Assembly: GCA_963778375.1 (NCBI GenBank)
Contig: CAVZTX010000020.1
Span: 1-64,000 of the forward strand
DNA: 64,000 nt
From: CAVZTX01 sp963778375
Lineage (GTDB): Bacteria > Chloroflexota > Ktedonobacteria > Ktedonobacterales > Ktedonobacteraceae
Reading direction: 5' to 3'
In this document: positions 10,060 to 19,085 of the stretch, in pieces
Layout of the letters: every line of letters begins with the position of its first letter
Numbering within the stretch: position 1 is the first letter of the stretch
Position numbers and translations under genes: made by a program
The notes under the pieces: generated by a model
Databases searched by the model: none
Seen by the model: only the letters and a program-made list of their open reading frames with translations
Told to the model about the DNA's origin: nothing

Positions 10060-10356
10060 ATGTATGCACGAGTGAACACCATGCAATACCAGCCCGGCAA
10101 GGTAGACGAGGCATTCCAAATTTTTCGTGAGTCAATTTTGCAAGAAACCAAACGACTAGCAGGATTCCAGGCAGTCACCGTGCTGCTAGATCATAAGACC
10201 GACAAAGCCGTAGTCATCACCCTCTGGCAGACCGAAGCTGACGCCAGAGCCAGTGGACCGAGTAGTAGCTACATGCAGACACAATTATCCAAAGCCGCCT
10301 CCCTCTTTGCGACACCGCCTACCATCGAATTCTATGAGGTGGCTCTCCAAGAATAA
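10060..10356 (+). CDS. ABM-type (antibiotic biosynthesis monooxygenase-like) protein
   Basis: A 98-residue single-domain protein beginning MYARVNTMQYQPGKVDEAF, with a central VVITLWQTEADARAS strand-helix and an EFYEVALQE end. The pattern of a first strand, a long amphipathic helix, and alternating strands is that of the dimeric alpha-beta barrel (ABM) fold. Relatives include small oxygenases and stress proteins, and no residue here fixes a substrate. It is the intact paralog of the frameshifted gene at 1139-1431 and shares its upstream DNA. AAAGGCAG before the ATG is a weak ribosome site. Confidence 0.7.
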   Translation: MYARVNTMQYQPGKVDEAFQIFRESILQETKRLAGFQAVTVLLDHKTDKAVVITLWQTEADARASGPSSSYMQTQLSKAASLFATPPTIEFYEVALQE

Positions 10357-10471
10357 GCACTTCTGTAGGATTCTGATGAAACGAAGTCAAACTGGACTAA
10401 CCAGTAGCTTTTTTGAGTTAGAACAGGTATACTATGAGTGACCGTTAGTGATCAATAACAAGGAGGTAAAT

Positions 10472-10843
10472 ATGTTCACAAAAATCGGCACCATCAGTAT
10501 ACCCGTCAGCGACCAGGACAAAGCCCTCGACTTCTATGTCAACAAGCTCGGCTTTGAAAAGATCGACGACCAGCCCATGAGCGAAACCGAGCGCTGGCTC
10601 GAAGTCGCTCCTCCCGGAGCGCAGACCCATATCATGCTTGGCCTGCGTGGCCAGAGTGGCGGCGACAAAACTGGCTTCACAGGCTACGTCCTGCACACCG
10701 ACAACATCGAACAAACCTGTGAAACCCTCAAATCCCGTGGTGTTACTCTCTCCCAAGAACTGAACACCCAACCCTGGGGCAAATGGGCACAGTTCACCGA
10801 CCCCGATGGCAACGAATTCGGCGTCTGGGCACCCGCCTGGTAA
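10472..10843 (+). CDS. VOC-family (glyoxalase/bleomycin-resistance-like) protein
   Basis: 123 residues from the ATG at 10472, which has AAGGAGG 6 nt upstream. The start pattern ISIPVSDQDKALDFYVNKLGF and the end FTDPDGNEFGVWAP are classic for one vicinal-oxygen-chelate module pair. Likely metal positions are the His in YVLHTD and the Glu of GNEFG; the usual N-terminal His is replaced by Pro-Val, so metal binding is uncertain. The family ranges from glyoxalases and dioxygenases to drug-binding resistance proteins, and the substrate cannot be told. The stop lies 27 bp before a poly-G tract. Confidence 0.85.
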   Translation: MFTKIGTISIPVSDQDKALDFYVNKLGFEKIDDQPMSETERWLEVAPPGAQTHIMLGLRGQSGGDKTGFTGYVLHTDNIEQTCETLKSRGVTLSQELNTQPWGKWAQFTDPDGNEFGVWAPAW

Positions 10844-10870
10844 ATTTCCCCTCCCAAAAACCAACCTCCA

Positions 10871-11110
<240 letters not shown>

Positions 11111-11234
11111 TGCAATGTGGCGAGGGAAAGAGGTGACATAGTGCGCGACCACGAGAGGTATGAGTAGCCACTATAGAGAGAAAGGGAGAGGTGATGCGAG
11201 AGAGATCTTTGAATGACTCGTGTTCACGTCTGCC

Positions 11235-12205
11235 AAGGAACGGTTGTTTGCACCTGGGATGAGCTGAGGCAGAGCGGCGGGTATCCCAGCCGTTCCACTG
11301 CACAGGTTTCGGTCAGGTGCATGTAGCCGAACCAGATGGTCTAGCTTTTTGCTGTGCGTGCTTCGGGATCATAGGGGGAACGGATGATGCCTTCGTCTTC
11401 GCTCGCTGAGGACTGCTCGCCAGTTGGCCCTGCCTCCCGACAGGCGTAATACTGCAGACAGACTTGGCGCAGCATCTGCACACTGGCAACACTGCAAGTT
11501 GAGCAGGGGCCAGGATTGCTACAGAGCCTGCAACAGATGCAGTCAATAGGCCCGATCTGTTGCGACAAGGCTGCCCGTTGGCTGTCGGCTTTGGGCAAGC
11601 GATAATTCTCCAAGAGGTGGCGATAAGCGCTCCAACCAGTCCACGCTGATATGCTGGACCAGCCAATAGGGAGCCAGGGCAGCCAGATCATCTAGAGCCG
11701 CGCGCAGCGTTTCTCCGACGCATTCCAAGTAAGAGAGCGAGCGCACCCGGGCCAGCACATGTGTCGAATCGGTGCGCTGCTTGCCGCCAGCTTTGAGCCA
11801 GCCACGCGCTTTGCAGACCTCCAGCAGCCGATCCAGCACCACGCTCTCTTGCTGCTGCTCCACCAACCGTGCGCGAAATTCGGAGAGGATCGAGAAATCA
11901 AACCCCGGATCCGTCAGGTCTAATCCCAGCGCATACTTCCAATCAATGCGCACCCGCACGGCATTGGCGGCTTGTCGGTCCGTCAGCCCTTCACTGTACA
12001 GCAGCACGGTGACGATGGCCAATCTCCACGGTTCGTAGGCGGGCTGGCCCTCCACAGGGTACAACGTGAGAAAGTGCTCATCGTGATACAACTCGCCGAA
12101 ATAAACACGTAAGCGCATCGCCAGGGTGCCTTTCGGACAGGCGGCATGGGCAATGCGGGCGGTATCTTCTGGAATGGCTCCCAACGCTAGGGGATACATC
12201 GACAT
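11235..12205 (-). pseudogene. IS1182-family transposase, truncated and frameshifted
   Basis: From the ATG at 12205 the N-terminal DUF772-type region is intact (HFLTLYPVEGQPAYEPWRLA, LTDRQAANAVRVRIDWKYAL, RTDSTHVLARVRSL). The frame then shifts near 11670, where YRHLLENYRLPKADSQR continues in another frame. A Cys-rich segment and the SPYDPEAR and HLTETC catalytic-region motifs follow, with more shifts. Homology fades near 11235 beside the poly-G stretch, so the catalytic C-terminus is missing. No terminal inverted repeats were found. The element cannot move by itself. Confidence 0.75.
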
Positions 12206-12323
12206 GGCTCTCCACATGACTCAGAGTGGATAAGTTGATGTGATGCATGCAATGTAAGATTAAAGTAATGCTAGTATTAGACAACAAATCCTCCACGCGG
12301 GAGTTTGGTTTTTGGGAAATCTA

Positions 12324-12405
12324 TCACAAATCTTCAAACGCTGAACAATTCTCGCCTATAAGAAAGCGCTTAACCGCTCTGCCTCCGCTTCGATACTCCT
12401 TTTAT
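12324..12405 (-). pseudogene. 3'-end relic of an AlkZ-like winged-helix gene
   Basis: Read on the minus strand, KRSIEAEAERLSAFL then (after a frame slip) IGENCSAFEDL and a stop match the last 27 residues of the gene at 13679-14807. This is the tail of a second copy whose body is gone. It lies between the IS1182 relic and a dispersed repeat. Confidence 0.55.
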
Positions 12406-12415
12406 GGGAACCTCC

Positions 12416-12456
12416 AACCACCTTTTCCCTCCGTGATCGACAAAATTTCCCTCTAG
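12416..12456. repeat. Second copy of the 42-bp dispersed repeat
   Basis: Matches 8186-8227: GGGAACCTCCAACCACC, then TTTTCCCTCCGTGATCGACAA. Function unknown. No other gene or site is recognised from here to 12634. Confidence 0.65.
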
Positions 12457-12634
12457 CGGGAGACTCCTGCAGTGGCGTCTCCACATCACCCGAGTTCCCT
12501 CATAAAGTTTGACCACATGAGCTATATCACCTTTCAAAAGCCAGGAACAATAAGAGAACTCTTGACCTGGAGTACACTCTATATTGTATGCTTTCATAAC
12601 AATCAGTAGTTAGGCAGAAAGAGTACAACATAAC

Positions 12635-13546
12635 ATGACATTCCAATCCGATGCACATAGAGAATTTAACGCTAGCACAGCTGGCACTGTTCAATTAGGC
12701 GATTTGACAATCAACCGCATGGCCTTCGGCACTATGCGTCTACCCGGACCAGGTGTATGGGGTGAGCCAGCTAACCCACAGGAGGCACGGCGTGTGCTCC
12801 AGCGAGCCGTCGCGCTCGGTGTCAATTATCTCGATACCGCCGCGTTCTATGGGCCTCTTGTGTCTGACCGCTTGATTGTTGAAGCCCTCTATCCCTACCC
12901 TGAAGGGTTAGTTATTGGCACGAAAGTGGGTGGATGGCGCGGTTCTGATAAAAGTTGGACCATGGAGGCAAACCCGCGACAACTCAAGGCAACCGTCGAG
13001 GACAACCTTGACCGCCTGCGTCTCGAACAATTGCCGCTCGTCCATTTTCGCTACATAGAACACTCAAGCGTTCCACTCGTCGACTCCCTGGGTATGATGG
13101 CTCGGCTGCAACAAGAGGGCAAAATTCGTCATATCGGCGTTAGCAATCTCACGTTAGATCAAATCCACGAGGCAGAGAAAATCGTGCGCATCACCTCCGT
13201 CCAGAACCTGTACAATCTGGTCGACCGGCGTGATGAGGATATCGTCGACTACTGCACGGAGCACAGCATTCCCTTTATGCCCTACTTCCCACTTGCCATT
13301 GGTAAACTTGGACAGGAAGTAGGACCGCTCGTCACGCTCGCACAGAAATACCACGCGACCCCTGGTCAAATTTCCCTTGCCTGGTTACTGGCCCGCTCGC
13401 CTCAAATAGTGCTCATCCCAGGTACTAGTTCAGTTGCACACCTGGAAGAAAATATTGCGTCTGTCGCTATCACACTGACGCAGGAAGAGCGGCAGTCGCT
13501 GGCCGCAAGTTCGGAAATATCCTCGATTAATACAGTACGGTTCTAA
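12635..13546 (+). CDS. Aldo/keto reductase
   Basis: 303 residues forming the (beta/alpha)8 NAD(P)H-dependent oxidoreductase fold. The catalytic tetrad is visible: Asp67 and Tyr72 in YLDTAAFYGP, Lys97 in GTKVGG, His137 in LVHFRY. The C-terminal part carries the NADP-phosphate loop (IPGTSSVAHLEENI). It reduces aldehydes or ketones to alcohols in the cytosol; the natural substrate is not predictable. It stands alone, and a strong hairpin directly downstream separates it from the convergent winged-helix gene. The start was chosen at the first ATG, preceded by an AGAAAGAG-like site. Confidence 0.9.
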   Translation: MTFQSDAHREFNASTAGTVQLGDLTINRMAFGTMRLPGPGVWGEPANPQEARRVLQRAVALGVNYLDTAAFYGPLVSDRLIVEALYPYPEGLVIGTKVGGWRGSDKSWTMEANPRQLKATVEDNLDRLRLEQLPLVHFRYIEHSSVPLVDSLGMMARLQQEGKIRHIGVSNLTLDQIHEAEKIVRITSVQNLYNLVDRRDEDIVDYCTEHSIPFMPYFPLAIGKLGQEVGPLVTLAQKYHATPGQISLAWLLARSPQIVLIPGTSSVAHLEENIASVAITLTQEERQSLAASSEISSINTVRF

Positions 13547-13557
13547 GAAAGATAGGG

Positions 13558-13603
13558 TCACAATGAGAACGTAAGGAGACCTCTCCCTACATTCTCATTG
13601 TGA
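13558..13603. terminator. Long hairpin between convergent genes
   Basis: TCACAATGAGAACGTAAGG (13558-13576) pairs almost fully with CCTACATTCTCATTGTGA (13586-13603). It lies 12 bp past the aldo/keto reductase stop and before the end of the minus-strand gene, so it could serve both directions. A related GAGTTCTTT stem remnant follows at about 13622-13650. Confidence 0.65.
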
Positions 13604-13678
13604 GCGTCTTATCTGACAACCGCGGCAGCATACTGCTACCGAGTTCTTTGTGTTACGATACGCGTGTTTTCCTCAAAA

Positions 13679-14807
13679 TCACAAATCTTCAAACCCCACC
13701 ACAACTCCCCTCTGTAAGAAAGTCCCCAACCGTTCTGCCTCCACTTCAACGCTTCTCTTCACAGCAGCCGTAGGTGTCGCGAACATCCGAACCTTCACAA
13801 CGGTCTGCCCCCGCTGCGTCGTATATTCCCACACCCCCGCTATACAACCATCAACCAGTACAACAGCAGAAATCCACCCCTGCGGACGAAACACAAGACC
13901 TTTATAAACTTTGGGCAAAAGTGCCTCACTATCCCGACCACACCCAAACGTATACATATCAAACAGCGGCAGCAGCCTTACCTCACCAGCCATGCTACAA
14001 TCTTGCATCGGTTCAAGCGTCGTCCGTAAAACCATCGCGCGCCAACCCTCCACATCCACCTCCTCCAGCTCACTCTCCAAAGACCGGAACAGCTTTCTCG
14101 CAGGCACCGTCTGTAATCCCCACCACACAGCAAAGTTCTCCGCCGTTGCCGGACCATACGCACGCAGATACCGCCGCGCAACCTCTTGCAAAGCAGCGTA
14201 CGGTTCAAACGACTGCCAATTTGTAATCCACTTTCTCGGATTCACAAACGTCACATTCTGCCCCTGACTCGGCCCAAAACACAAATCCCCTCTGAGCGCC
14301 GACGGCTTTAATGGCGAACCCCAGCCAGCAGACGTGATTAACGTACGCAGCTTCGGCACCCCTATCTCATTCGCGACTGCCGTTGCCAGTTGCTCCCTCG
14401 TCATCGGCGTACTACCCAATACCCGAGGAACGGCAGCGAGAAAAGCCTTATACTCAACTGGCGCAATCCCATAATAGGAAAAATAATATTCCCAGTTGCC
14501 AACTGAAGATGCACTCCGGGCCGCCACATACAAAGGAAATTCCTCCGCCGACAGCAAATGTAACGTATGGCGCATCGCCCACGTCTTCACAAGCATATGC
14601 TCCTGCCACAAAGCCGACTTTCACATCCTGCACAACCAGCCCATCCGTTCGCGCCCACAGCCCCAACTCAGCCGCCGACATCACCTGAGCCTGCATACCC
14701 CCCGTCCGAGTCACAGCCTCAACAAAATCCTCCCGCTTCAACCGCCGTGACAAGCAATGTTGTGACAAGCGCCAACCATGAACTTGTTCCCAATTCAACG
14801 ATTTCAC
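13679..14807 (-). pseudogene. AlkZ/YcaQ-like winged-helix DNA glycosylase family protein, one frameshift
   Basis: The likely start is GTG at 14807 with AGAGGAG upstream. The N-terminus reads LNWEQVHGWRLSQHCLSRRL and holds the MQAQVMSAAELGLWAR segment with the QxQ motif used by AlkZ-type glycosylases. One extra G near 14618 shifts the frame; correcting it joins to ALWQEHMLVKTWAMRHTLHL and onward to GVVVGFEDL. Together they give about 375 residues, the normal family length. Family members remove interstrand crosslinks or alkylated bases; specificity here is inference. A separate 3'-end relic of a paralog lies at 12324-12405. Confidence 0.7.
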
Positions 14808-14829
14808 AGGCTTCTCCTCTTTGTCTCCC

Positions 14830-14898
14830 GTAGGGGCAATCCCTTGTGGTTGCCCTATGGCCTTCATCTATCGTAGGGGCAATCCCTTGGGTTGCCCT
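14830..14898. repeat. Two GTAGGGGCAATCCC palindromic repeats
   Basis: Copies start at 14830 and 14873 (GTAGGGGCAATCCCTTG, then GTGGTTGCCC or GGTTGCCC). Each is an imperfect palindrome of GGGCAA and TTGCCC. They sit just upstream of the AlkZ-like gene start. Confidence 0.75.
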
Positions 14899-14907
14899 CC
14901 TCACGCA

Positions 14908-15789
14908 TCACAGGCATAGACAACCCTTCACAGAATAAACCTTGAACTCCATAAGAGTTAGTAAGCGTCGAATAAGACTAATCTCAATAAACAACCCAAT
15001 CACCGCGTGAATAGCTGCTGGTGCAAAGGTATTGATGGCAGCATGTTGTTCCCAACCAGGAAAAACCCCGGCCATGAAACGAGTCACTTGGCAAAATCTC
15101 TGAAGAACGCAATGCACCATGAACAGCACTCTATCGCTGTTTAAATAAAATACGCTGCGGCGCTATCCTCTCCCAAAAGCAAGAAGCGTCGGAGTTTTCA
15201 GATCTCGAAAGCGTGTCGCCTCAAAGACATACGCATTTGCCCCTCGCAACTCTCGGAGCAGCGTATGTGCTGCTGCGATACGGGCCGAACCAGCATTGGT
15301 GAAGATCGTAGAAGCGCAAGTTCATGAGGAGGCACACGCACTATCTCCTGTTGAAAGGTAACCAGTGCTCCCTCTCGGTCACCTCTATCAAGCAATATCT
15401 GGAGCTTGCTCAGCACCTGGGGTGAGTAGTGCTCGGTGCCCAAGTGAAGGGGAGGTTCATACAGCACCAGCTTTCTTACATGTGTTGTACGTCGCGCTGC
15501 TTCAAGGGAACAGATTGCCCCATAGGAATGCCCCAGGAGAAAAACTGGTTCAGGTATTAGAGGTCAATCACGGCAAGAATGTCTTCGAATTCCTGCTCAA
15601 GAGCGTATGAGCATGGTATCGCCGCTTTCTCCTCGCCCTCGTCAGGGTCCAGTGCATAGACGGTAAAGGAGCGTTCTAACGCAGGCAAAGAAACGAGGTC
15701 CCCAGCAGGGCATGGTCTGCTCCCGTCCCATGAACGACGATCAATGGAAGTCCATGCCCACTGCGTTGATAGGCAATCGGATGTTCCAT
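14908..15789 (-). pseudogene. Alpha/beta hydrolase, several frameshifts
   Basis: Starting at the ATG of 15789 (MEHPIAYQRSGHGLPLIVVH), pieces of one hydrolase follow in shifting frames: FPALERSFTVYALD-like, then EPVFLLGHSYGAICSLEAAR with the GHSYG nucleophile elbow, LVLYEPPLHLGTEHYS, LLRELRGANAYVFEATRFRD, LKTPTLLLLGEDSAAAYFI, and PGWEQHAAINT with the catalytic His. About 270 residues would result. At least four frame breaks lie near 15690, 15560, 15320 and 15100. It resembles the intact hydrolase at 20681-21472. Substrate unknown; non-functional as written. Confidence 0.7.
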
Positions 15790-15799
15790 GCGTAAATCG

Positions 15800-16000
15800 C
15801 TTGAGCGAATCGCTTTCCATCTGCTCTTCCTTCCAATTCAACGGACCTGGCCATTCCATTCCATAAGCCAGTACATAGGAACTTGATACCCCTAAACGGA
15901 TAAATCCCCTGCTCAATATCCGGCGTAATCTTTCGTCGCTCATCAGTACTTGCCCTCCCATAATCTCCGGCTCCGGCCTCCACTCCTGCCCTTGTCCCCT
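15800..16000 (-). pseudogene. Possible N-terminal relic of a pentapeptide-repeat-type protein
   Basis: The minus strand reads DERRKITPDIEQGIYPFRGI and then, in another frame, PGPLNWKEEQME. This resembles, from memory, the N-terminal segment common to Chloroflexota pentapeptide-repeat proteins. No repeats follow, because the hydrolase relic begins directly after it. Low confidence. Nothing else is recognised from 15790 to 16170. Confidence 0.3.
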
Positions 16001-16177
16001 CCAATACTACCTTCCAGCCCTCCCTATCCTGATTACAGGCCTTGCTAGCGTGGTCTGCACACCATCTTGCTCACTCATCGCATACCTTTCTTCGAGAATG
16101 ACAAATCTCATTCGGAACATATATTCCATCCTATGCAATTCAGCCACCTTCCCACAACTGCCATCGCCTGCCAGGCT

Positions 16178-16215
16178 ACTTCGTATATGGTAGGGGCGAC
16201 CATTGCGGTCGCCCT
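16178..16215. repeat. GTAGGGGCGACC palindromic repeat
   Basis: CTTCGTATATGGTAGGGGCG followed by ACCATTGCGGTCGCCCTG. The same 37-bp unit with one change occurs at 21520-21556. The core GGGCGACC ... GGTCGCCC is a palindrome. It lies in the leader region of the nucleotidyltransferase gene. Confidence 0.75.
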
Positions 16216-16381
16216 GCTGGGGCGGGGCGGGGGCTGCCATCGCCCTGGCGGGACGGGGACTGCCATCACCCTGCTGGGCGAGTCACGTCCCTTTCCCTCT
16301 ATTGCCCTAGCACCCCACCATTGTACAAACCACCCCCACTATGGTAGTATTCTTCACAGTAAAACAAGACAGGAGATCAAC

Positions 16382-17137
16382 ATGTTCACCACAGAGCAGC
16401 GCGACCACGTGCGTCATCGCGTCCTCGAACTCGCAAAAGCCGACCCCCGCGTCACAGCCGGAGCCCTCACCGGCTCCACGGCCCTGAGTAGCGGAGATAA
16501 GTGGTCCGACATCGACATAGCCTTCGGCATCACCGACGGCATCACCCCCGAGACCGTCCTGAACGACTGGACCCAGGTGCTCAAGCGCGAACTAAGCATC
16601 ATCGACCATTTCGACCTGCCCTCCGGCTCAAGTATCTACCGCGTATTCCTCCTACCCACCGGACTCGAAGTCGACATAGCCGTCACACCCGCCCATGAAT
16701 TCGGCGCACGCGGCCCAAACTTCCGTCCCCTCTTCGGCACCATCCAGCAACTTCCCGCCGCACCACAGCCCAACCCCTCCTACCTCATCGGCCTCGGCTG
16801 GCACCACGTCCTCCACGCCCGCTCATGCATCGAGCGTCACAAGCCCTGGCAAGCCGAATACTGGATCAGTGGCATCCGCGATCACATCCTCGCCCTCGCC
16901 TGCCTCCGCTTAGGAGAAAACGCCATCTACGCCCGTGGCATCGATCGCCTTCCTACCGCCATAACCGATCCACTCGCCGATGCCCTGGTCCGCTCACTCG
17001 ACGAGCCAGAACTACGTCGCTCTCTCGCCGTAGCCACCACATGCCTGATCAATGAACTGGAGCAATGGAATCCCACCCTCTGTGCTCACCTTTCACCCCT
17101 CCTCCAAGAGTTCGGCGCTCCCCAAACCGAAACCTGA
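16382..17137 (+). CDS. Nucleotidyltransferase-domain protein
   Basis: 251 residues from the ATG at 16382 (CAGGAG upstream); the frame is open far upstream across a repeat, but that part is not protein-like. The signature GALTGSTALSSGDKWSDIDI gives the GS and DxD catalytic motif of the polymerase-beta superfamily, and the third Asp is in LEVDIAV. The C-terminal half is helical (WHHVLHARSCIERHKPWQAE) as in aminoglycoside-modifying or MNT-type enzymes. It probably transfers a nucleotide to a small molecule or protein. No HEPN-type partner gene is adjacent, so a toxin-antitoxin role is not supported. Confidence 0.75.
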   Translation: MFTTEQRDHVRHRVLELAKADPRVTAGALTGSTALSSGDKWSDIDIAFGITDGITPETVLNDWTQVLKRELSIIDHFDLPSGSSIYRVFLLPTGLEVDIAVTPAHEFGARGPNFRPLFGTIQQLPAAPQPNPSYLIGLGWHHVLHARSCIERHKPWQAEYWISGIRDHILALACLRLGENAIYARGIDRLPTAITDPLADALVRSLDEPELRRSLAVATTCLINELEQWNPTLCAHLSPLLQEFGAPQTET

Positions 17138-17233
17138 AACACCAACACAACAGCTCGCCTGAATCTACCACTTCCAATCAGCTCAAAAAGAATAAACTGT
17201 TGAAGAACGTTCTCTACTACAGAATGTTGGTTG

Positions 17234-17300
17234 TGTAGAGGCAGGAGAGGTTGGGAGCGGGGAAGGGCCCCTTGCGGGTGCCTTCCGCGCCCCTCTGGCC
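17234..17300. repeat. Second copy of the GTAGAGGCAGG element
   Basis: GTAGAGGCAGGAGAGGTTGG through GGGCCCCTTGCGGGTGCC, matching 8064-8128. It lies between the nucleotidyltransferase gene and the IS5-like element. Confidence 0.75.
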
Positions 17301-17377
17301 CCTTCCCTAATAAACATCTACTTGTATAAGCAGGGGCCGGGCATCAATTCCAAATTTCGCCGCCAATATCTTGTATA

Positions 17378-18298
17378 CTAAGAGCCTATCCGAATAACTC
17401 GAAAATGTGATAAGATAGGAGGTATGAAGAAACAAGAAAGCAAGAATCGAGTACGCGAACGGACTCCGAATAATCGTACGACGACGGGCTTTCGCATCTC
17501 TGATAAGTTATAGGCGGTGTTGCAGCCGCTGCTGCCAGTGCATGTGAATACACATCGCTTTGGCGGAGGACGACCACGGGTACCTGATCGCGACTGCGCT
17601 GATGCCATTTTCTATGTGCTACGCACGGGCTACCAGTAGCAAGCCCTGGATCACACCGAGTTGTATGCGCATTCGACGGCGCATGATCGCTTTCAAGAGT
17701 GGGTGCAAGCAGGAGTCTTCCTCAAGCTGTGGCAAGCTGGACTGGAGCAGTTTGAGGAGATCTGCGGCATCGACTGGGACTGGCTTCGATGGATGGGGCG
17801 ATAACCAAAGCGCCCTTGGGCGGGGAAAAAAACCGGCCCCAATCCGACCGACCGGGGCAAGAGCGGCGTGAAGCGCAGCCTGCTCACCGAAGGGCATGGA
17901 GTGCCAATCGGTCTGGCGATTGATGGAGCCAATCGCCACGATATGAAACTGGTGCGCCCGACGCTCGAGAGCATCGTGATCGAGCGTCCGGAGCCAAGCG
18001 AAGAGCATCCGCAGGGCATGTGTCTGGACAAAGGGTATGACTACGACGAGGTACGCGACCTCTTGCGCGCATTCGGCTTTACGGCCCATATTCGCCCACG
18101 CGGAGAAGAAGCCCAAGCGATCAAGCGCGAAGCGGGTTTCAAGGCGCGGCGGTGGGTGGTGGAACGGAGTCATTCGTGGATGAACCGCTTTCGCCGTCTG
18201 CTCGTCCGGTGGGACAAGAAGCCGAGAATTATCTGGCCTTTCTCCATTTTGCCTGTGGCTTGATCGCTTTTCGCGCCGCCGGGTTATTCATACACTAA
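17378..18298 (+). mobile_element. IS5-family insertion sequence, degenerate
   Basis: A left end GAGCCTATCCGAATAACTCG (17382-17401) and a degenerate right end GGGTTATTCATAC (18281-18293) are partly inverted. CTAA at 17378-17381 and 18295-18298 fits the YTAR target duplication typical of IS5. The element landed about 20 bp before the start codon of the next VOC gene and so may have cut it from its promoter. Confidence 0.6.
17422..18297 (+). pseudogene. IS5-family DDE transposase, broken
   Basis: From the ATG at 17422 (AGGAGGT upstream) the frame reads MKKQESKNRVRERTP and then meets TAG codons at KL*AVLQPLLP and GYQ*QALDHTE. One base lost near 17790 and one A gained in the run near 17827 hide the MDGAITKAPLGGEKTG catalytic Asp region. 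The frame then recovers: GVKRSLLTEGHGVPIGLAID, CLDKGYDYDEVRDLL, WVVERSHSWMNRFRRLL with the DDE Glu. A last shift near 18223 precedes NYLAFLHFACGLIAFRAAGL. Stops and shifts together mean it is inactive rather than recoded. Confidence 0.8.
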
Positions 18299-18316
18299 AT
18301 ACCAAGGAGACTACCT

Positions 18317-18701
18317 ATGTTTCAACCAAAAACAGCATTCACCGGATTTTCAGTCAACGACCTGGCAAAAGCCAAAGAATTTTATACCCACACCCTCGGC
18401 TTAAAAGTCGTCGAAGAGGGCGCTGGCCTAACATCTGCATCTCCCCGGCGGCGGCACAGTCCTTGCCTATCCCAAAAACGACCACCAGCCAGCCACATTC
18501 ACAATACTCAACTTCGTCGTTGACAACATCGACGAAGCCGTAGACGAACTCAAAAGCCGAGGCGTCAGCTTTGATCGCTATCAAAGCATACCCCAGGACG
18601 AAAAAGGCATCTTGCGCGGCCTCTCCCACAACATGGGCCCCGACATCGCCTGGTTCAAAGACCCCGCCGGAAATACCCTCGCAGTCTTACAAACAGCATA
18701 A
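18317..18701 (+). pseudogene. VOC-family protein, one frameshift
   Basis: The ATG at 18317 follows AAGGAG and opens with MFQPKTAFTGFSVNDLAKAK, a clear VOC start. After EEGAGL the frame shifts by one base near 18435, and the rest continues as HLHLPGGGTVLAYPKNDHQP, FVVDNIDEAVDELKSRGV and WFKDPAGNTLAVLQTA to the TAA at 18699-18701. Restored, it would be about 127 residues, a normal length. It lies directly behind the IS5 insertion, so loss of its promoter may have preceded decay. Substrate not predictable. Confidence 0.7.
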
Positions 18702-18711
18702 CCCAACGCCT

Positions 18712-18751
18712 TTAATTAAGTCTTGACTTAATTAAGCAAATGCTTTATAAT
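18712..18751 (+). promoter_or_regulatory. Promoter covered by an inverted-repeat operator
   Basis: TTGACT (18723-18728), a 17-bp spacer and TATAAT (18746-18751) make a near-consensus promoter. TTAATTAAGT (18712-18721) and ACTTAATTAA (18726-18735) form a perfect 10-bp inverted repeat across the -35 element. The ATG at 18758 falls on the expected transcription start, so the message would be leaderless. ArsR-type autorepression is the natural reading. Confidence 0.75.
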
Positions 18752-18757
18752 ACTTGT

Positions 18758-19057
18758 ATGGATATGTTTGTTGCACTCGCCGACCCAATCAGAAGGAACA
18801 TCTTAGAACTACTCGCCGCCAACGGCGAGTTACCGGCCACCGCCATCTACGAACAATTTACTGTCAGCCCACAAGCCATCTCACAGCATCTCAAAGTCCT
18901 GCGTGAGGCACACCTCGTGGTGATGGAAAAACGTGCGCAAAAGCATATCTACCGCCTCAACCCGCAAACCCTGTCTCAATTTGAAGCCTGGGTTCAGCAA
19001 ACGAAGCAGAGGTGGAGTGAACGATTTGACGCATTAGATCGACGTACTCGAACGTGA
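18758..19057 (+). CDS. ArsR-family winged-helix transcriptional regulator
   Basis: 99 residues from MDMFVALADPIRRNILELLA. The winged helix is typical of the non-metal ArsR subgroup: ATAIYEQFTVSPQAISQHLKVLREAHLV includes the recognition helix, followed by the YRLNPQTL wing. No metal-binding Cys motif is present, so it probably responds to another signal or partner. I chose the ATG at 18758 because it coincides with the predicted transcription start; an ATG at 18740 lies inside the promoter. The next gene is an AHSA1 protein 28 bp downstream, a very frequent partnership. Confidence 0.85.
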   Translation: MDMFVALADPIRRNILELLAANGELPATAIYEQFTVSPQAISQHLKVLREAHLVVMEKRAQKHIYRLNPQTLSQFEAWVQQTKQRWSERFDALDRRTRT

Positions 19058-19085
19058 AAAACTGAAGGGAGTTCAATAACATCGT

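Noticed and set aside
16067..16381. 105-residue N-terminal extension of the nucleotidyltransferase
   Set aside because: It reads through a GTAGGGGC repeat and has no protein-like pattern; ATG 16382 has a better ribosome site.
17422..18297. TAG codons in the IS5 transposase as recoding or suppression
   Set aside because: Several frameshifts accompany the stops, so simple decay explains them.
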